From Bacillota bacterium (GTDB taxonomy: Bacteria; Bacillota; Clostridia; Lachnospirales; Lachnospiraceae): DNA of 64,000 nt. The notes below the pieces were generated by a model. It was given only the letters and a program-made list of their open reading frames with translations. It was not told the DNA's origin and did not search any database. Location: positions 62,001 to 126,000 of the forward strand of contig CABJAN010000002.1 in NCBI GenBank assembly GCA_902363515.1, read 5' to 3'. Of this stretch, positions 35,696-44,762 are shown piece after piece (the first letter of the stretch is position 1; each line of letters opens with the position of its first letter). The position numbers and the translations under genes are program-made.

Positions 35696-36010
35696 CTAAA
35701 GCCAGTGGGATTGCGATAGCCTCATTCCAATATCACCATACATATCCATTAAATTTACCAGAAAATCTACTGTAGTAACTCTATCATGCTCATATATTAC
35801 TGCATCAACTCCTAAGCTTGTAACTTCTTTATAAGCTTCTACTATACTTTTTATTCCAGCTTCATCCGTGTATCCACAGACCATTACATATTCATTATTT
35901 ATTATTTTCGCTTTCATTTCTCCTATTGATATGTTTGTATATTTTCTTATAATACCAATGCATTTAGCTATTTTATCATTACTTTTTATTTTAATACCTA
36001 TGTTATCCAC
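35696..36010 (-). CDS. Small protein of unknown function
   Basis: A 104-residue acidic-to-neutral protein with alternating strand/helix character (KCIGIIRKYTNISIGEMKAKI...YVMVCGYTDEAGIKSIVEAYKEVTSLGVDAVIYEHD). It starts with GTG at 36010 (AGAGGG upstream). The pattern of two ribosomal-protein-L7/L12-like helices is suggestive but not enough for a family call. It lies in the same strand-consistent island. Confidence 0.5.
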   Translation of the reverse strand: MDNIGIKIKSNDKIAKCIGIIRKYTNISIGEMKAKIINNEYVMVCGYTDEAGIKSIVEAYKEVTSLGVDAVIYEHDRVTTVDFLVNLMDMYGDIGMRLSQSHWL

Positions 36011-36185
36011 TTATTTCCCTCTACATCTTAAATCCGTTCTAAATTTTAAAATTATTTTCTCTTTCTTTTACCTGATATATCTTGTGACAATACTTACACA
36101 AAACCGTATAATTTTGCGATCGTATCTGAAATTGCAGTGAACATTTACATCCGGCAAAGAAATTTCTCCCTGATAATCATTCTCA

Positions 36186-37181
36186 TCATGTTATTTCCTT
36201 CCCGCTTCCATCTAAAAATCCATATTCCTGGGGAATTGATTCTGTCATGTATAGGAATGGATATATTTCCACCGGAATCTTTCGTGTCTTCCCCTGCTCT
36301 TTTACCCAGATTGTTTTTATTCTTTCATTATGAACCTCAAATTCTACTACCTGATCATAAAACCTGATAAATCCGTTTTTCTTTGCAGCCGCAATTTTCC
36401 AGGTTTTCAGCAATTTCATATCTCCCATATGTTCATAATAATATCGTTTCTTCTCATTTAGGGGAAATTTTCTCACTACCATGTTTTTAAATTCCTGTGC
36501 ATCTTTGGCAAAGCTTTTCACAAAGGTTTTTGTATCAGAATACTTCTTTTTTTCTTCTTCAAATGTCTCCTGTAATTGTGTTTTAAAATCCATGGATTTA
36601 CCTTGAATGTGACCTTCCTCCAACATATATTTCAGAATTTCACTAATTTCTTCCTTCCTAATTACAATTCCTGCATCCAGTTCAACTTCTTTTCCATTGA
36701 CCCCTAACACTTTAAGTGCTGTCCTTCCACGTCCGGTTAAACCATACGATGTATTTAATGACACAGAGAACAATAATTGCTTTGATAAATAATATTTTCC
36801 AAGCTGAAACCAATTCTGACTTTCCTTAAAGTGACAATACTTGATATCCCTGCCATTTAATTCATGAATGGGTGTAAATACTTCCCCTTGAAAGAATGTA
36901 TCAATTTCCTGGCTGTTAAGCAAATCCGTAATAATTGGCATACTAATATGCTTTATTTTTAAATATTTCCACATCGGCTTCCAGGAAAAAAAGCAGATAA
37001 CTCCACAAAACATACTGGAAACGAAAGCCGCCCAACCTTTTATTTCCATATCAAGCATTCCTGTCAAAAACTCCAACATATACATAACTGCCGCTAGAGC
37101 CAGAAATCCATATCCACCTAAAAGCAATAATTTTTTAATAGGAGTAAAACGTCTCCACTCTGCTATGGTTGTTTTTTTCAT
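36186..37181 (-). CDS. Membrane-associated protein of unknown function (paralogue 1)
   Basis: A 331-residue protein with two N-terminal membrane segments (about 17-70) and a long cytosolic part. It is related to the upstream gene: both have TEW/AEWR-(F/L)-PIKK, a second helix, then a (M)P(I/V)---L---E---F--EVF stretch, a N-ENWF / S-QNWF segment and a K--K-F-Y-TG--V-V block. Its ATG overlaps the stop of that gene as TAATG (37179-37183). No known domain was recognised. Confidence 0.6.
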   Translation of the reverse strand: MKKTTIAEWRRFTPIKKLLLLGGYGFLALAAVMYMLEFLTGMLDMEIKGWAAFVSSMFCGVICFFSWKPMWKYLKIKHISMPIITDLLNSQEIDTFFQGEVFTPIHELNGRDIKYCHFKESQNWFQLGKYYLSKQLLFSVSLNTSYGLTGRGRTALKVLGVNGKEVELDAGIVIRKEEISEILKYMLEEGHIQGKSMDFKTQLQETFEEEKKKYSDTKTFVKSFAKDAQEFKNMVVRKFPLNEKKRYYYEHMGDMKLLKTWKIAAAKKNGFIRFYDQVVEFEVHNERIKTIWVKEQGKTRKIPVEIYPFLYMTESIPQEYGFLDGSGKEIT

Positions 37182-37957
37182 TACTTCTTCTCCATCCTAC
37201 TACAATACTTGTTTGGCATCTTAAAACCAGGTATCTCATTCCAAAATAATGCTTTCACCTCTGTACCGGATTCAAGCAAATATCGTATCATTTCTTTTTC
37301 GCACAAGTTCTTTTCCTCTTTCATTTTCCTAAATGTACTCTTTAAAATTGTGCTAATTTGTTCATAATCTTTTGAAAATACTTTAGCAGGTATTATCTTA
37401 TACTCATTCCATAATAGATAATTAAAGGCTTGTATAGTAGAAACATTCCACGAATGTCCTGTCTTGACCTTGAGAAATTCTCCTGTCATATAAAATATTT
37501 TTACAGGCGTAATATCTCTGTTATTGAGACTTGCAGCCACCCATGCCTTTCCTATCACTGCCATGTTCTTTGAAATAAATTTCCCATGAATGCAAAACCA
37601 GTTTTCACTCTCCAACAATTCCGGTCTGTTTAAAGGATTTTCTGTACTTCCTGTCATTTTCTGAAACACTTCGTTTTCAAGCAATTTTTCCAGTTCTTTT
37701 TTCGTGAAAATTTGATTCAAAACCGGCATACAATGATAGCTTGTCAAAATATATTTTTTAATCGGTATGAATGATTTAACAAGTCCTACGCTGTCTAGGA
37801 TAATGATGAATATTGTTCTGAAATCATGGTCTTTGATAAGGGCTGCGAAACTGGCATACAATATTAAAACCCCAAATAGCCATACGGATAATAATATTAT
37901 CTTTTTAATGGGATATAGGTTTTTCCATTCCGTCATCTTAACTATATTTGTCTTCAC
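37181..37957 (-). CDS. Membrane-associated protein of unknown function (paralogue 2)
   Basis: A 258-residue shorter paralogue of the downstream gene, with two N-terminal membrane segments (about 15-60) and a basic C-terminus (KMPNKYCSRMEKK). An ATG at 37957 is used here; the ribosome site is weak (AAGGATAAT). Tandem duplication of a gene in this island fits diversification of immunity-type genes, but this is inference. Confidence 0.55.
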   Translation of the reverse strand: MKTNIVKMTEWKNLYPIKKIILLSVWLFGVLILYASFAALIKDHDFRTIFIIILDSVGLVKSFIPIKKYILTSYHCMPVLNQIFTKKELEKLLENEVFQKMTGSTENPLNRPELLESENWFCIHGKFISKNMAVIGKAWVAASLNNRDITPVKIFYMTGEFLKVKTGHSWNVSTIQAFNYLLWNEYKIIPAKVFSKDYEQISTILKSTFRKMKEEKNLCEKEMIRYLLESGTEVKALFWNEIPGFKMPNKYCSRMEKK

Positions 37958-37962
37958 GATAA

Positions 37963-38412
37963 TTATCCTTCTTCCATCGCCATCTGATAAAACGAAATCA
38001 CGTTATCTTCTGCTCCATTTACCAGTCTCTTGTAAACCTTATCTACAGGAGTAATATATTTTTCATTGCCAGCCATTAGCAAAGGAATCGTTCCTGTATC
38101 CTGTATTCCCCAACAGTACCCTCTTTTAGAAAGTCCGTTTTTTAACATGACTTCCCCCAGATAAGAGCCAAAAATAAGAGACATGCTCCAAATTTGATTT
38201 TCTGTTGGTCTGCTTTCTAGCAAATCCTCTGCATAATAATCCAGAATTTCTTCCAGCTCACCTATACTCTTCGCAGAAAAATCAAAATTCTTTTGAAAGC
38301 TTTTTCCATACTCAACCGCTGTCATACTGTTTTTCCTGGCATTGCTTACGATTCCGCTGTATTCTTCCTTTGATGTCTGTTTTCCTCTTTTTAATCTGTC
38401 GAAGATTCCCAT
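37963..38412 (-). CDS. Small cytosolic protein, immunity-like (MGIFDRLKRGK type)
   Basis: A 149-residue soluble protein. The start MGIFDRLKRGK is preferred (ATG 38412; AAGGAG 10 nt upstream) over an ATG 21 nt further upstream. The body is helical with LEEILDYYAEDLLESRPTENQIWSMSLIFGSYLGEVMLKNG. Two other island genes (34385, 48240) begin with the same MG(I/L)FD-(F/L) pattern, a recurring N-terminus in clostridial immunity-type proteins. Function unproven. Confidence 0.55.
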   Translation of the reverse strand: MGIFDRLKRGKQTSKEEYSGIVSNARKNSMTAVEYGKSFQKNFDFSAKSIGELEEILDYYAEDLLESRPTENQIWSMSLIFGSYLGEVMLKNGLSKRGYCWGIQDTGTIPLLMAGNEKYITPVDKVYKRLVNGAEDNVISFYQMAMEEG

Positions 38413-38429
38413 CTTATTGTCACTCCTTT

Positions 38430-39173
38430 TCATTCAGGATTTGTTTTATTCTGCTGCTTTTGTTTTTTCCATTCATCGTAATGCTCCATTGTTTCTTGCA
38501 GGCTTCTGATGCTATCCATTTCTTCCAAAATAAATTCTACATCGGACTGTCTGTGCTGCTCTGGCGAAGACTGAAAAATAGGGTTTTCATCCTTTGTGTA
38601 TACTAAAAGCTTAAAATGCAAATTGCTCTCCATAATTCCTTTCATGAAATCGAAGATTTCTTCTGCATACTGTCTATCTGTTTTTCCTTCTTGAAGATAA
38701 ATTTGTAAGATGGCGGTATATTCCGCTTTATCCAAATATTCTTCTATATTTTCTTTTCCTATCCACGCTGTAGAAGTCGGATGTCCTTCAATTTCCGTCT
38801 CATATTTTTGAATATAATTTTTTTCTTCACAGAAAGGTTTTACAAGTTTTTCTATCTCATCACAGTAATAATAAACATGATAGTTATCCTCAAACATTCC
38901 AGTGTTTCGCGCATACACTGTAACTATTTGAGAAGGATTTTCTTTATTGGAAACCTTTACTGCAATCCAGTTCAATCCAATCTTTTCTTCTTTATACTCC
39001 ATTACTTCTGAGATTATAAATTTTTCCTTGTATTTGTCTTTTAGCTTGGCAAGCACATATTTTTGCGCTTCTTCGCTGGAATGAAAATCACAGGAATAGC
39101 CCTTACAGCCATTGAGTAATCCCAGACAAAGAATGCCGGTCACAATACCTAATTTAAGCTCTTTATATCGCAT
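38430..39173 (-). CDS. Lipoprotein of unknown function (copy 1)
   Basis: A 247-residue lipoprotein with signal LKLGIVTGILCLGLLNGC (lipobox LLNGC, Cys about 23). It is a close duplicate of 39618-40358: the segment CKGYSCDFHSSEEAQKYVLAKLKDKY is nearly identical and similarity continues throughout. ATG overlaps the previous stop as TAATG. Probably exported and anchored. No domain recognised. Confidence 0.7.
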   Translation of the reverse strand: MRYKELKLGIVTGILCLGLLNGCKGYSCDFHSSEEAQKYVLAKLKDKYKEKFIISEVMEYKEEKIGLNWIAVKVSNKENPSQIVTVYARNTGMFEDNYHVYYYCDEIEKLVKPFCEEKNYIQKYETEIEGHPTSTAWIGKENIEEYLDKAEYTAILQIYLQEGKTDRQYAEEIFDFMKGIMESNLHFKLLVYTKDENPIFQSSPEQHRQSDVEFILEEMDSIRSLQETMEHYDEWKKQKQQNKTNPE

Positions 39174-39580
39174 TACGATAACCCTCTGGTTTTTTCTAAA
39201 ATTTTCACCAGATTGTTTTTATGCCAGGAAGCGCCAATCATTGTTTTATTCACTTTAAAAGCTAAGATTCCCTTTGCTGTCATAATTTCTAATTCATATG
39301 CCAGGAGCTTTTGGTTAAATTTAACATCTGTGATTTCTGCCATGGGAACAAAAAGAATTGCTTCCTCTTCCAATTTACCGGTCGTGTTATTTAAACCAAT
39401 CATAGCAATACCACTGTCATTAAAATTCATTGCAAAATACTGCATAGAAAGAGCAGCTGCAACTGGTCCGAAAGCGTATGTAACTTTATTTGGAAATAAA
39501 ACACCAATAATGGATGCATTCTCCTGAAATGCAATATTTTTCTCATTAAGATACTGTTTGACATCTTGTTCTTTTAACAT
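39173..39580 (-). CDS. Small cytosolic protein, possibly PH-like
   Basis: A 135-residue soluble protein lacking signal and membrane segments. The strand-rich middle (EEEAILFVPMAEITDVKFNQKLLAYELEIMTAKGILAFKVNKTMIG) followed by a helix resembles bacterial PH-like domains, as seen with other immunity-like proteins. GGGAGGAAG precedes the ATG. It sits between the two copies of the lipoprotein gene. Confidence 0.55.
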   Translation of the reverse strand: MLKEQDVKQYLNEKNIAFQENASIIGVLFPNKVTYAFGPVAAALSMQYFAMNFNDSGIAMIGLNNTTGKLEEEAILFVPMAEITDVKFNQKLLAYELEIMTAKGILAFKVNKTMIGASWHKNNLVKILEKTRGLS

Positions 39581-39617
39581 GTTTCTTCCTCCCTGTTAAA
39601 TTGGCTTTTTAGAAATG

Positions 39618-40358
39618 TTATTTCTGATTTTGTTTTTTCCATTCTTTGTATTTTCTTGTACTCATGCTTGTATCTCTTGTATGTGGAATCTCTTCCAATA
39701 GCCACTCCATAGAATATTTTGATATATCCTTATTTTTTGCTCCCAGCTCTTCATCAAAGATGCTCAGCTTGGTTTCTTCCGTTTTCACGATTAACCGTAT
39801 ATTGTAGTCTGTTTTAGCTAATGTTTTTAAACAGTCCAGGATTTCCTCTGCATACTGCCGGTCTGTCTGATTCTCTTGAAGATAAATCCTTAATATCGCA
39901 GTATATTCCGCTTTATCTAGATATTTTTTTAGCGTTTCCTTTCCTGTCCATTCTGTTGTGGTAGTATGTCCCTCAATTTTCGTCTCATATTTTTGAATAT
40001 AATCTTTCTCTTTGCATAACGGTTCCACCAGTTTTTTTATCTCCTCTAGATAATAATAAACATGATAATCATCTTTGAAATATCCGGTATTGCGGGCATA
40101 TACCCTGGCTGTTTTAGAAGAATCCTCTTCACTGGATACTTCTGCAATCATCCAGTTCAGGCCGATTTTTTCCTCTTTGTAGGTCATTACCTCTGTAATC
40201 ACAAATTTTTCCCTGTACTTATCTTTTAATTTGGCAAGCACATATTTTTGCGCCTCTTCACTGGAATGAAAATCACATGAATAGCCCTTACAGCCATTGA
40301 GAACCCCTAAAAAGAACACACCTGTTAAGACACCTAATATAAGTTTTATGTATCGCAT
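39618..40358 (-). CDS. Lipoprotein of unknown function (copy 2)
   Basis: A 246-residue lipoprotein with signal IKLILGVLTGVFFLGVLNGC (lipobox VLNGC). Duplicate of 38430-39173, diverging most at the C-terminus. ATG at 40358 (MRYIK) is chosen because GAGGTGGC lies 6 nt upstream of it; the GTG 9 nt further up overlaps that site. Just upstream is the C-terminal half of a gene split by the integrative element, so the island originally continued into the genes at 48.2-49.4 kb. Confidence 0.7.
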   Translation of the reverse strand: MRYIKLILGVLTGVFFLGVLNGCKGYSCDFHSSEEAQKYVLAKLKDKYREKFVITEVMTYKEEKIGLNWMIAEVSSEEDSSKTARVYARNTGYFKDDYHVYYYLEEIKKLVEPLCKEKDYIQKYETKIEGHTTTTEWTGKETLKKYLDKAEYTAILRIYLQENQTDRQYAEEILDCLKTLAKTDYNIRLIVKTEETKLSIFDEELGAKNKDISKYSMEWLLEEIPHTRDTSMSTRKYKEWKKQNQK

Positions 40359-40399
40359 AAATGCCACCTCTATGTTTTTAATACCTCTAAGCCGGAATT

Positions 40400-40672
40400 T
40401 TATTCTTTTTCATTTAATAATTTCTTTACTCTCTCAACCGGAAAGCAATCCTCAATATCAACGATATCAAATAAATTCAATGGCAATTCTTTTTCTCCAA
40501 TTAGTGCAAGATACTCATTAACAACTCTGCGGTCAATCATAATTTTCCCTCTGCCGGCCCAATGACGATTGCTCTCTTTCTTTTTTAAACCGGAAATCCA
40601 ATATTCATCACCATTTTCAATATCTACATAGTTTGAATAACCACCATGATATTTCTGAAAAGCATGGTCATT
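40400..40672 (-). pseudogene. C-terminal half of a host gene split by the integrative element
   Basis: An open frame of 90 codons ends in TAA at 40400-40402: DHAFQKYHGGYSNYVDIENG, then DEYWISGLKKKESNRHWAGRGKIMIDRRV and a C-terminus ending VERVKKLLNEKE. No start codon fits its length, and a TAG lies just upstream. It continues the N-terminal half at 48096-48215. The YWISG-KK---RHWAG motif resembles a family of about 125-residue bacterial proteins of unknown role. Confidence 0.75.
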
Positions 40673-40768
40673 CTATGTAAATTATATATGTCTTTTTAAC
40701 TATCTTTTTATATCTTCTCAAATGTCCGCAAAGCCTTATTTTATCGGCTCTACGGGCATTTTGCTTTT

Positions 40769-40840
40769 GTGGTAAACCTCACATATCTAGGTCTATCTTC
40801 TTATATTTTCGCTATCAAGCGTGGTTAAAATCGTGGTAAA
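40769..40840. repeat. Left-end integrase arm-type repeats
   Basis: GTGGTAAAC (40769-40777), GTGGTTAAA (40821-40829) and GTGGTAAA (40833-40840), next to the end of int. Similar to the arm sites bound by the N-terminal domain of Tn916 integrase. Confidence 0.5.
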
Positions 40841-40846
40841 TACTTT

Positions 40847-42040
40847 TTATGCAATTAGACGCTGAACCTCTGATTTTGCAGTATCTATGGACGCATGAGC
40901 ATACCAGTTCATTGTGATACTGATATTTGAATGCCCCATGATATACTGTAAATCTTTCGGGTTCATGTTCTTGCTTGCCAGCCTTGTGCAGAACGTATGA
41001 CGTAGCGTATGCGGTGTGATATGTGGCAAGGGGTTATCCTTATGGTGCTTGTTGTATTTCTTTACCATACGGACAAATAAGGCGTTGTAATCAATCGCAA
41101 CTTTGGGCTTGCCCTTATGATTGACAAATAGAAAGTTGCTCCGTCCGTCTATCACAAATGGTTCTGCCTTTGGGCGTTTCTTCATAACCCGTTGAAATGC
41201 TTGTATCGTTTCCTTGCTTAATGGCACTTGCCTTGTTCCGCTCTTTGTCTTAGGCGTTTCAATATAGTAGCCCTGTTCCTTGCTCTTTAATAACTGGTGG
41301 TCGATAATCACAACTTCATTCTTGAAATCAATATCGGCTACTGTCAGTCCGCACAGTTCCGAGATACGAAGTCCTGTCTTTAACAGTATCAGCACATCAT
41401 CATAATACTTGTGATACACATTGTCCGTCTTGATGAATGAGAGTAGGGATTGTTCCTGTTCCTCTGTCAATGCGACTTTCTCTTTGGTATCATTTTCTAG
41501 GACTTCACTCAACTTGAAATCAAAAGGGTTTTTCCTTACACAATCGTCTTGTATGGCGATATAGAATGACGCTTTTAACGAGCGTTTATGGTTGTTAATG
41601 GTGTTATAGGAAAAGCCTTTGTCTTTCATGCGTAACGCCCATTCCTTAGCGTCAGAGGGTTTTATCGTATCAATGCTCCTAGCACCTAACTTGTCCTCTT
41701 TCAATAACCGCATGAGCTGTTCCCGTTGTTTCTGTGTGCTTTTCTTCACGTTTGCCCTCTGTGCGTTCTGTTTGGCGTAGAGTTGGCAAAGCGTCATTTT
41801 CTTGCCTGTGCTGTCGATACCGTCCTCAATATCCCGTCTTATCTGCTGTTCCAGTTCACGAAGTGAGGGTTTTTCCCGTTTTCCCTTTGGTGTCGGGTCT
41901 GTGGGTGTCAATCTCCAAGCATACACATATTTTGTGTTTCCAAATGCGTCTACATATTTATATAAGTATTTTCCGTCTGTTCGTTGGCTCTCTCCAGTAT
42001 GCAGGATACGTCCTTTGCTATCCCGTCTTTTTTCTTTCAT
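40847..42040 (-). CDS. int: Tn916-type tyrosine integrase
   Basis: A 397-residue recombinase. The N-terminal arm-binding domain (KEKRRDSKGRIL...YKYVDAFGNTKYVYAWRL) is the Tn916 Int type, a core-binding domain spans about 85-180, and the catalytic domain has R225 (TGLRISELCGL), K264, H344-x-x-R347 (PHTLRHTF), H370 (MGHSNI) and Y380. All catalytic residues are intact. It catalyses excision and integration. Last gene of a minus-strand set rep-xis-int, close to the left end of the element. Confidence 0.96.
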   Translation of the reverse strand: MKEKRRDSKGRILHTGESQRTDGKYLYKYVDAFGNTKYVYAWRLTPTDPTPKGKREKPSLRELEQQIRRDIEDGIDSTGKKMTLCQLYAKQNAQRANVKKSTQKQREQLMRLLKEDKLGARSIDTIKPSDAKEWALRMKDKGFSYNTINNHKRSLKASFYIAIQDDCVRKNPFDFKLSEVLENDTKEKVALTEEQEQSLLSFIKTDNVYHKYYDDVLILLKTGLRISELCGLTVADIDFKNEVVIIDHQLLKSKEQGYYIETPKTKSGTRQVPLSKETIQAFQRVMKKRPKAEPFVIDGRSNFLFVNHKGKPKVAIDYNALFVRMVKKYNKHHKDNPLPHITPHTLRHTFCTRLASKNMNPKDLQYIMGHSNISITMNWYAHASIDTAKSEVQRLIA

Positions 42041-42118
42041 GGTGTCTGCTCCTTTCCTTGTTGGAAAGAGCCTTGATATGACTTGTGTTCATCATAACAC
42101 ATACAAGGCTCATTTGCA

Positions 42119-42322
42119 TTAGATTGCGTCCAATTTATCAATAACCTTTTCAAACTGTCGGCGTTTAATCTGTATGCGGTTGCCATTCATAATGAGCCAG
42201 CCAGCGTCCTTATTTTCCTCTGCCAATCGTCTTAACTTGTTTTCTCCGATACGGAAATACTTAGACGCTTCTTCAATGGTAAGGGTGTATTTTTCCCATA
42301 CGGGAATATCGTTGTTATTCAT
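42119..42322 (-). CDS. xis: Tn916-type excisionase
   Basis: A 67-residue winged-helix protein ([54 protein letters not shown]), the same length and pattern as Tn916 Xis. Its ATG overlaps the stop of the upstream rep-like gene, and int follows after 78 nt. It directs Int toward excision. Confidence 0.93.
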   Translation of the reverse strand: MNNNDIPVWEKYTLTIEEASKYFRIGENKLRRLAEENKDAGWLIMNGNRIQIKRRQFEKVIDKLDAI

Positions 42323-43413
42323 CAGATACCCCCTTTCCCATGTTTCGTGTCATACTGGATATAGGGGATAAGGTCGGTGCGGTTTATCCTCTGTAAGTGG
42401 GCGGTCAGTTTACTGGAAAGGGAAGTGCTGTATCTTGCCTTATCAAGCATAGTTCCCACTTTTTCCAGTCCACCTAATGCGTCATGTTCTTCCAAGAAAT
42501 AAAAACTTTTGACAGCGGAAATCACGCCACCCTCTGTAAGCCATTGCTGTGTTTCCTCAAGAGAATTATGTAGTTTCGGTACTTGCAGTTTTAAGACTTC
42601 CACAGCCCCTAAAAAGCGTTCCCAAAACCGACATGTTTTCCATCTGCTCTTATTACTTTCATTTCTGTTTGGCACGACAAAGCGTAGGTTGTTTGCCAAT
42701 AGTCCGAAAGCCAGTTCCCCAAGTTCCAGCGGTCTGTCCTTGAATGTCATGGCAAAGGCATGAGCCTTATCATCACGCAGTTGCATTTCTGTCCGTTTCC
42801 AACTGCCGACTTCATCAAGTGTCTTATTATGTTTTGAACAGACTTCCTTATCCTTGTCATAAAAGCGGTAGGACAATCCCGATTTTCCAGCACCAATATA
42901 AACGGTCTTTGCGGTGTCGAAATCATCAAACTTACTTTCGTCAAAGTGATAGCCCTCACTATTCGAGATAAATTCCTCTTTTTCGCATTTCTTCTTTATC
43001 TGCTCTATGGTAAAGAATGGCTTTTCGTTCTTATCATCAATGGCAATATCAAGCCTTGTGAAATGGAAGTTATCCAGTCCGTATCTTCGCTCGCAACGTT
43101 TGAACATATCCCCAAAGGTATAGTTTCTGCTGTTGAGAATACGGAAAATATCATCACAACCTCTGCCCGTCATAACAAGATAACAGCCTAGCCCCTGTGG
43201 GTTGTCCTCTGTCTTTCTTGCGTCCCCCGATACATAAATATCTCCAATCTGCCAGCGTGCTTGATAAGTCTTGAATTTTATCGTTGCTGGATAGACATTG
43301 AAAATGTCAGTCGGTAAACCTAAAATGTGCATGATGACATCTTCTGCGTTTGCAGTTTCAAATACAATGCTGATGTAATCAATCTTAACAGATAAATTTT
43401 CGTGTGTTGCGAT
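42322..43413 (-). CDS. Replication initiation/relaxase protein (MobT, Tn916 Orf20 type)
   Basis: From the first ATG (43332) it encodes 336 residues: a Rep_trans-type fold with [37 protein letters not shown] and [12 protein letters not shown]. The open frame clearly begins earlier: codons 43404-43333 give [24 protein letters not shown], a normal family N-terminus, but no ATG, GTG or TTG occurs there. AAAGGAG (about 43422-43429) is best spaced for an AUC codon (43411-43413). The start may be non-canonical, or a frameshift separates it from ATG 43420. It should nick at the nearby palindromic region to start transfer or replication. Confidence 0.85.
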   Translation of the reverse strand: MATHENLSVKIDYISIVFETANAEDVIMHILGLPTDIFNVYPATIKFKTYQARWQIGDIYVSGDARKTEDNPQGLGCYLVMTGRGCDDIFRILNSRNYTFGDMFKRCERRYGLDNFHFTRLDIAIDDKNEKPFFTIEQIKKKCEKEEFISNSEGYHFDESKFDDFDTAKTVYIGAGKSGLSYRFYDKDKEVCSKHNKTLDEVGSWKRTEMQLRDDKAHAFAMTFKDRPLELGELAFGLLANNLRFVVPNRNESNKSRWKTCRFWERFLGAVEVLKLQVPKLHNSLEETQQWLTEGGVISAVKSFYFLEEHDALGGLEKVGTMLDKARYSTSLSSKLTAHLQRINRTDLIPYIQYDTKHGKGGI

Positions 43414-43541
43414 ACTTCATTACTCCTTTCGTATGCCCCGATTTTTTGCAGGGTATAAATTGCATTTTTTCCTTTATTTATCACAGTTTCTAGGTACTAT
43501 GACATGTATACGCAGGGCGGTGTTACATATACGCCCTGTAC

Positions 43542-43567
43542 GGAACGCCTACGGCGTTCCTTTTCTT
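43542..43567 (+). terminator. GC-rich hairpin with T-tail upstream of the nested palindrome
   Basis: GGAACGCC-TAC-GGCGTTCC followed by TTTTCTT. No plus-strand gene precedes it, so it may insulate the palindromic region or be part of the origin structure. Confidence 0.55.
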
Positions 43568-43642
43568 CCTGCACCAGCCCCGTTCTTAACGCTCACGAGC
43601 CTTTGGGAGGCTCGTGGCTAAACGGGGCAGGCACAGGAAGAA
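43563..43642. repeat. Nested 80-bp imperfect palindrome, candidate oriT
   Basis: Three concentric stems: TTCTTCCTG/CAGGAAGAA (43563-43571 and 43634-43642), GCCCCGTT/AACGGGGC (43577-43584 and 43621-43628), CACGAGCC/GGCTCGTG (43594-43601 and 43609-43616), with small unpaired stretches between them. Confidence 0.7.
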
Positions 43643-43801
43643 ACACCGTTTTCGGTCGGATAGTCCATGCCTATTCATGCTATCAAAGCGAAAATAACTC
43701 TTTTCTATGCCTACTCAAGCGTGTGATTGACCTCATTGTGCTTAATCACTATATCCTCCATGATAATAACGCCGTTAGAATTACTTGTCAAGAACTTTTT
43801 C

Positions 43802-43830
43802 TTGACTTTTTCGGCTATAATAAGTATGAT
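43802..43830 (+). promoter_or_regulatory. Promoter of the XRE regulator gene
   Basis: TTGACT (43802-43807), 17-bp spacer, TATGAT (43825-43830), about 50 nt upstream of the ATG. Confidence 0.65.
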
Positions 43831-43880
43831 AGGCTTATAAAGGAACGAAAAAGCCGGGAAAGGAAAAGATATAAGAAGTT

Positions 43881-44516
43881 ATGGAGCATGACACAAAGAA
43901 AATAAATTTTTTAGGGGAGAACATACAGACCATAAGAAAACACAGGAAAATGAAACAGCAGGAGCTTGCGGACGCCATCGGTATCAATATGCAGAGCCTT
44001 TCTAAGATTGAACGAGGGGTAAACTATCCCACCTTTGACACGCTGGAAAAGATAATGGACGTACTGGAAGTAACACCGAATGAATTGTTGTCGGGAGAAT
44101 GGAAGTTTGTCCAACAGGCGGAAAAAGAGGTATGCAAGTTTTTACGGACGGAAGAACGCCTAAATGCAGAACTGAAACACGGACACTATGATAACTTCTT
44201 TGACAGTGAAGAAGAATGGCTAGAGTATGAGTTGGAGCAGTTGCGGAAATACATCACAGACTATATCAAGGGAGAGGACATACAAGCGTCCGACCTTTAC
44301 CCTATCAAAACATTTATCCAGCACTTGAAATTTCAGAAAGTATTAGACCGTTATGATGATTTATACAGCATGGATATGTTCGGGGAAAGCACAGACGGAC
44401 ACAAGTACGGTACACCTTATCAGGTTGTAAAGAGGATAAATCCCAACTCAAAAGAAGATATGGAGCTGTTGCGGGAAGTCTTAAAGGACAGCCATTTTGA
44501 CAACGGGGACGAGTAG
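43881..44516 (+). CDS. XRE-family transcriptional regulator
   Basis: A 211-residue protein. The N-terminal Cro/cI helix-turn-helix (about 10-67) includes NIQTIRKHRKMKQQELADAIGINMQSLSKIERGVNYPTFDTLEKI. The C-terminal 140 residues are acidic and of unknown role. Divergent from the mob-xis-int genes and upstream of the bacteriocin operon, so it may control element genes; a perfect 21-bp palindrome at 44763 is a candidate site. The ribosome binding site is weak. A strong terminator follows. Confidence 0.88.
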   Translation: MEHDTKKINFLGENIQTIRKHRKMKQQELADAIGINMQSLSKIERGVNYPTFDTLEKIMDVLEVTPNELLSGEWKFVQQAEKEVCKFLRTEERLNAELKHGHYDNFFDSEEEWLEYELEQLRKYITDYIKGEDIQASDLYPIKTFIQHLKFQKVLDRYDDLYSMDMFGESTDGHKYGTPYQVVKRINPNSKEDMELLREVLKDSHFDNGDE

Positions 44517-44548
44517 CCTTTTTCCTCTTGCAAAAAGATACAGCAAAC

Positions 44549-44620
44549 AAAAAGCCCAGATCAAGAGTGCAAGCACCACTTCTAAAGAAGTGGCAGGCTC
44601 TTGACAGGGCTTTTTCTTTT
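44549..44620 (+). terminator. Terminator after the XRE gene
   Basis: AAAAAGCCC (44549) pairs with GGGCTTTTT (44607-44615), with inner pairing TCAAGAG/CTCTTGA and CCACTTC/GAAGTGG. Ends in TTTTTCTTTT. Confidence 0.8.
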
Positions 44621-44762
44621 CTGTTTATGGCAGACAAGAGAAAAAAGGATAGCTATATTGTATAGTTTCTCTAATAATTTTAGAGCAATGAATTTATCAC
44701 AGGTACTTCGTCTTTTCATTGTAAAAGTACAATCGTGGAAAGCACTAATATTGGCACTTTGA

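Larger units (their letters stand above)
43433..43880. other. Non-coding region of the element: stacked hairpins (possible oriT/replication origin) and XRE promoter
   Basis: No convincing gene. Contains CAGGGCG/CGCCCTG (43513-43538), a hairpin with T-tail (43542-43567), the nested 80-bp palindrome (43563-43642) and the promoter of the XRE gene. It lies directly upstream of the MobT-like gene, the position of oriT in Tn916. Confidence 0.6.

Noticed and set aside
34385-40358. Complete toxin-antitoxin or LXG toxin locus
   Set aside because: No large toxin gene, WXG/LXG domain or secretion gene occurs near the immunity-like genes, so only orphan immunity was proposed.
43433-43905. Plus-strand frames across the palindromic region of the element
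   Set aside because: They read through the hairpins, have biased composition (repeated P, R and C), and end in or overlap the XRE gene. Better explained as non-coding origin sequence.
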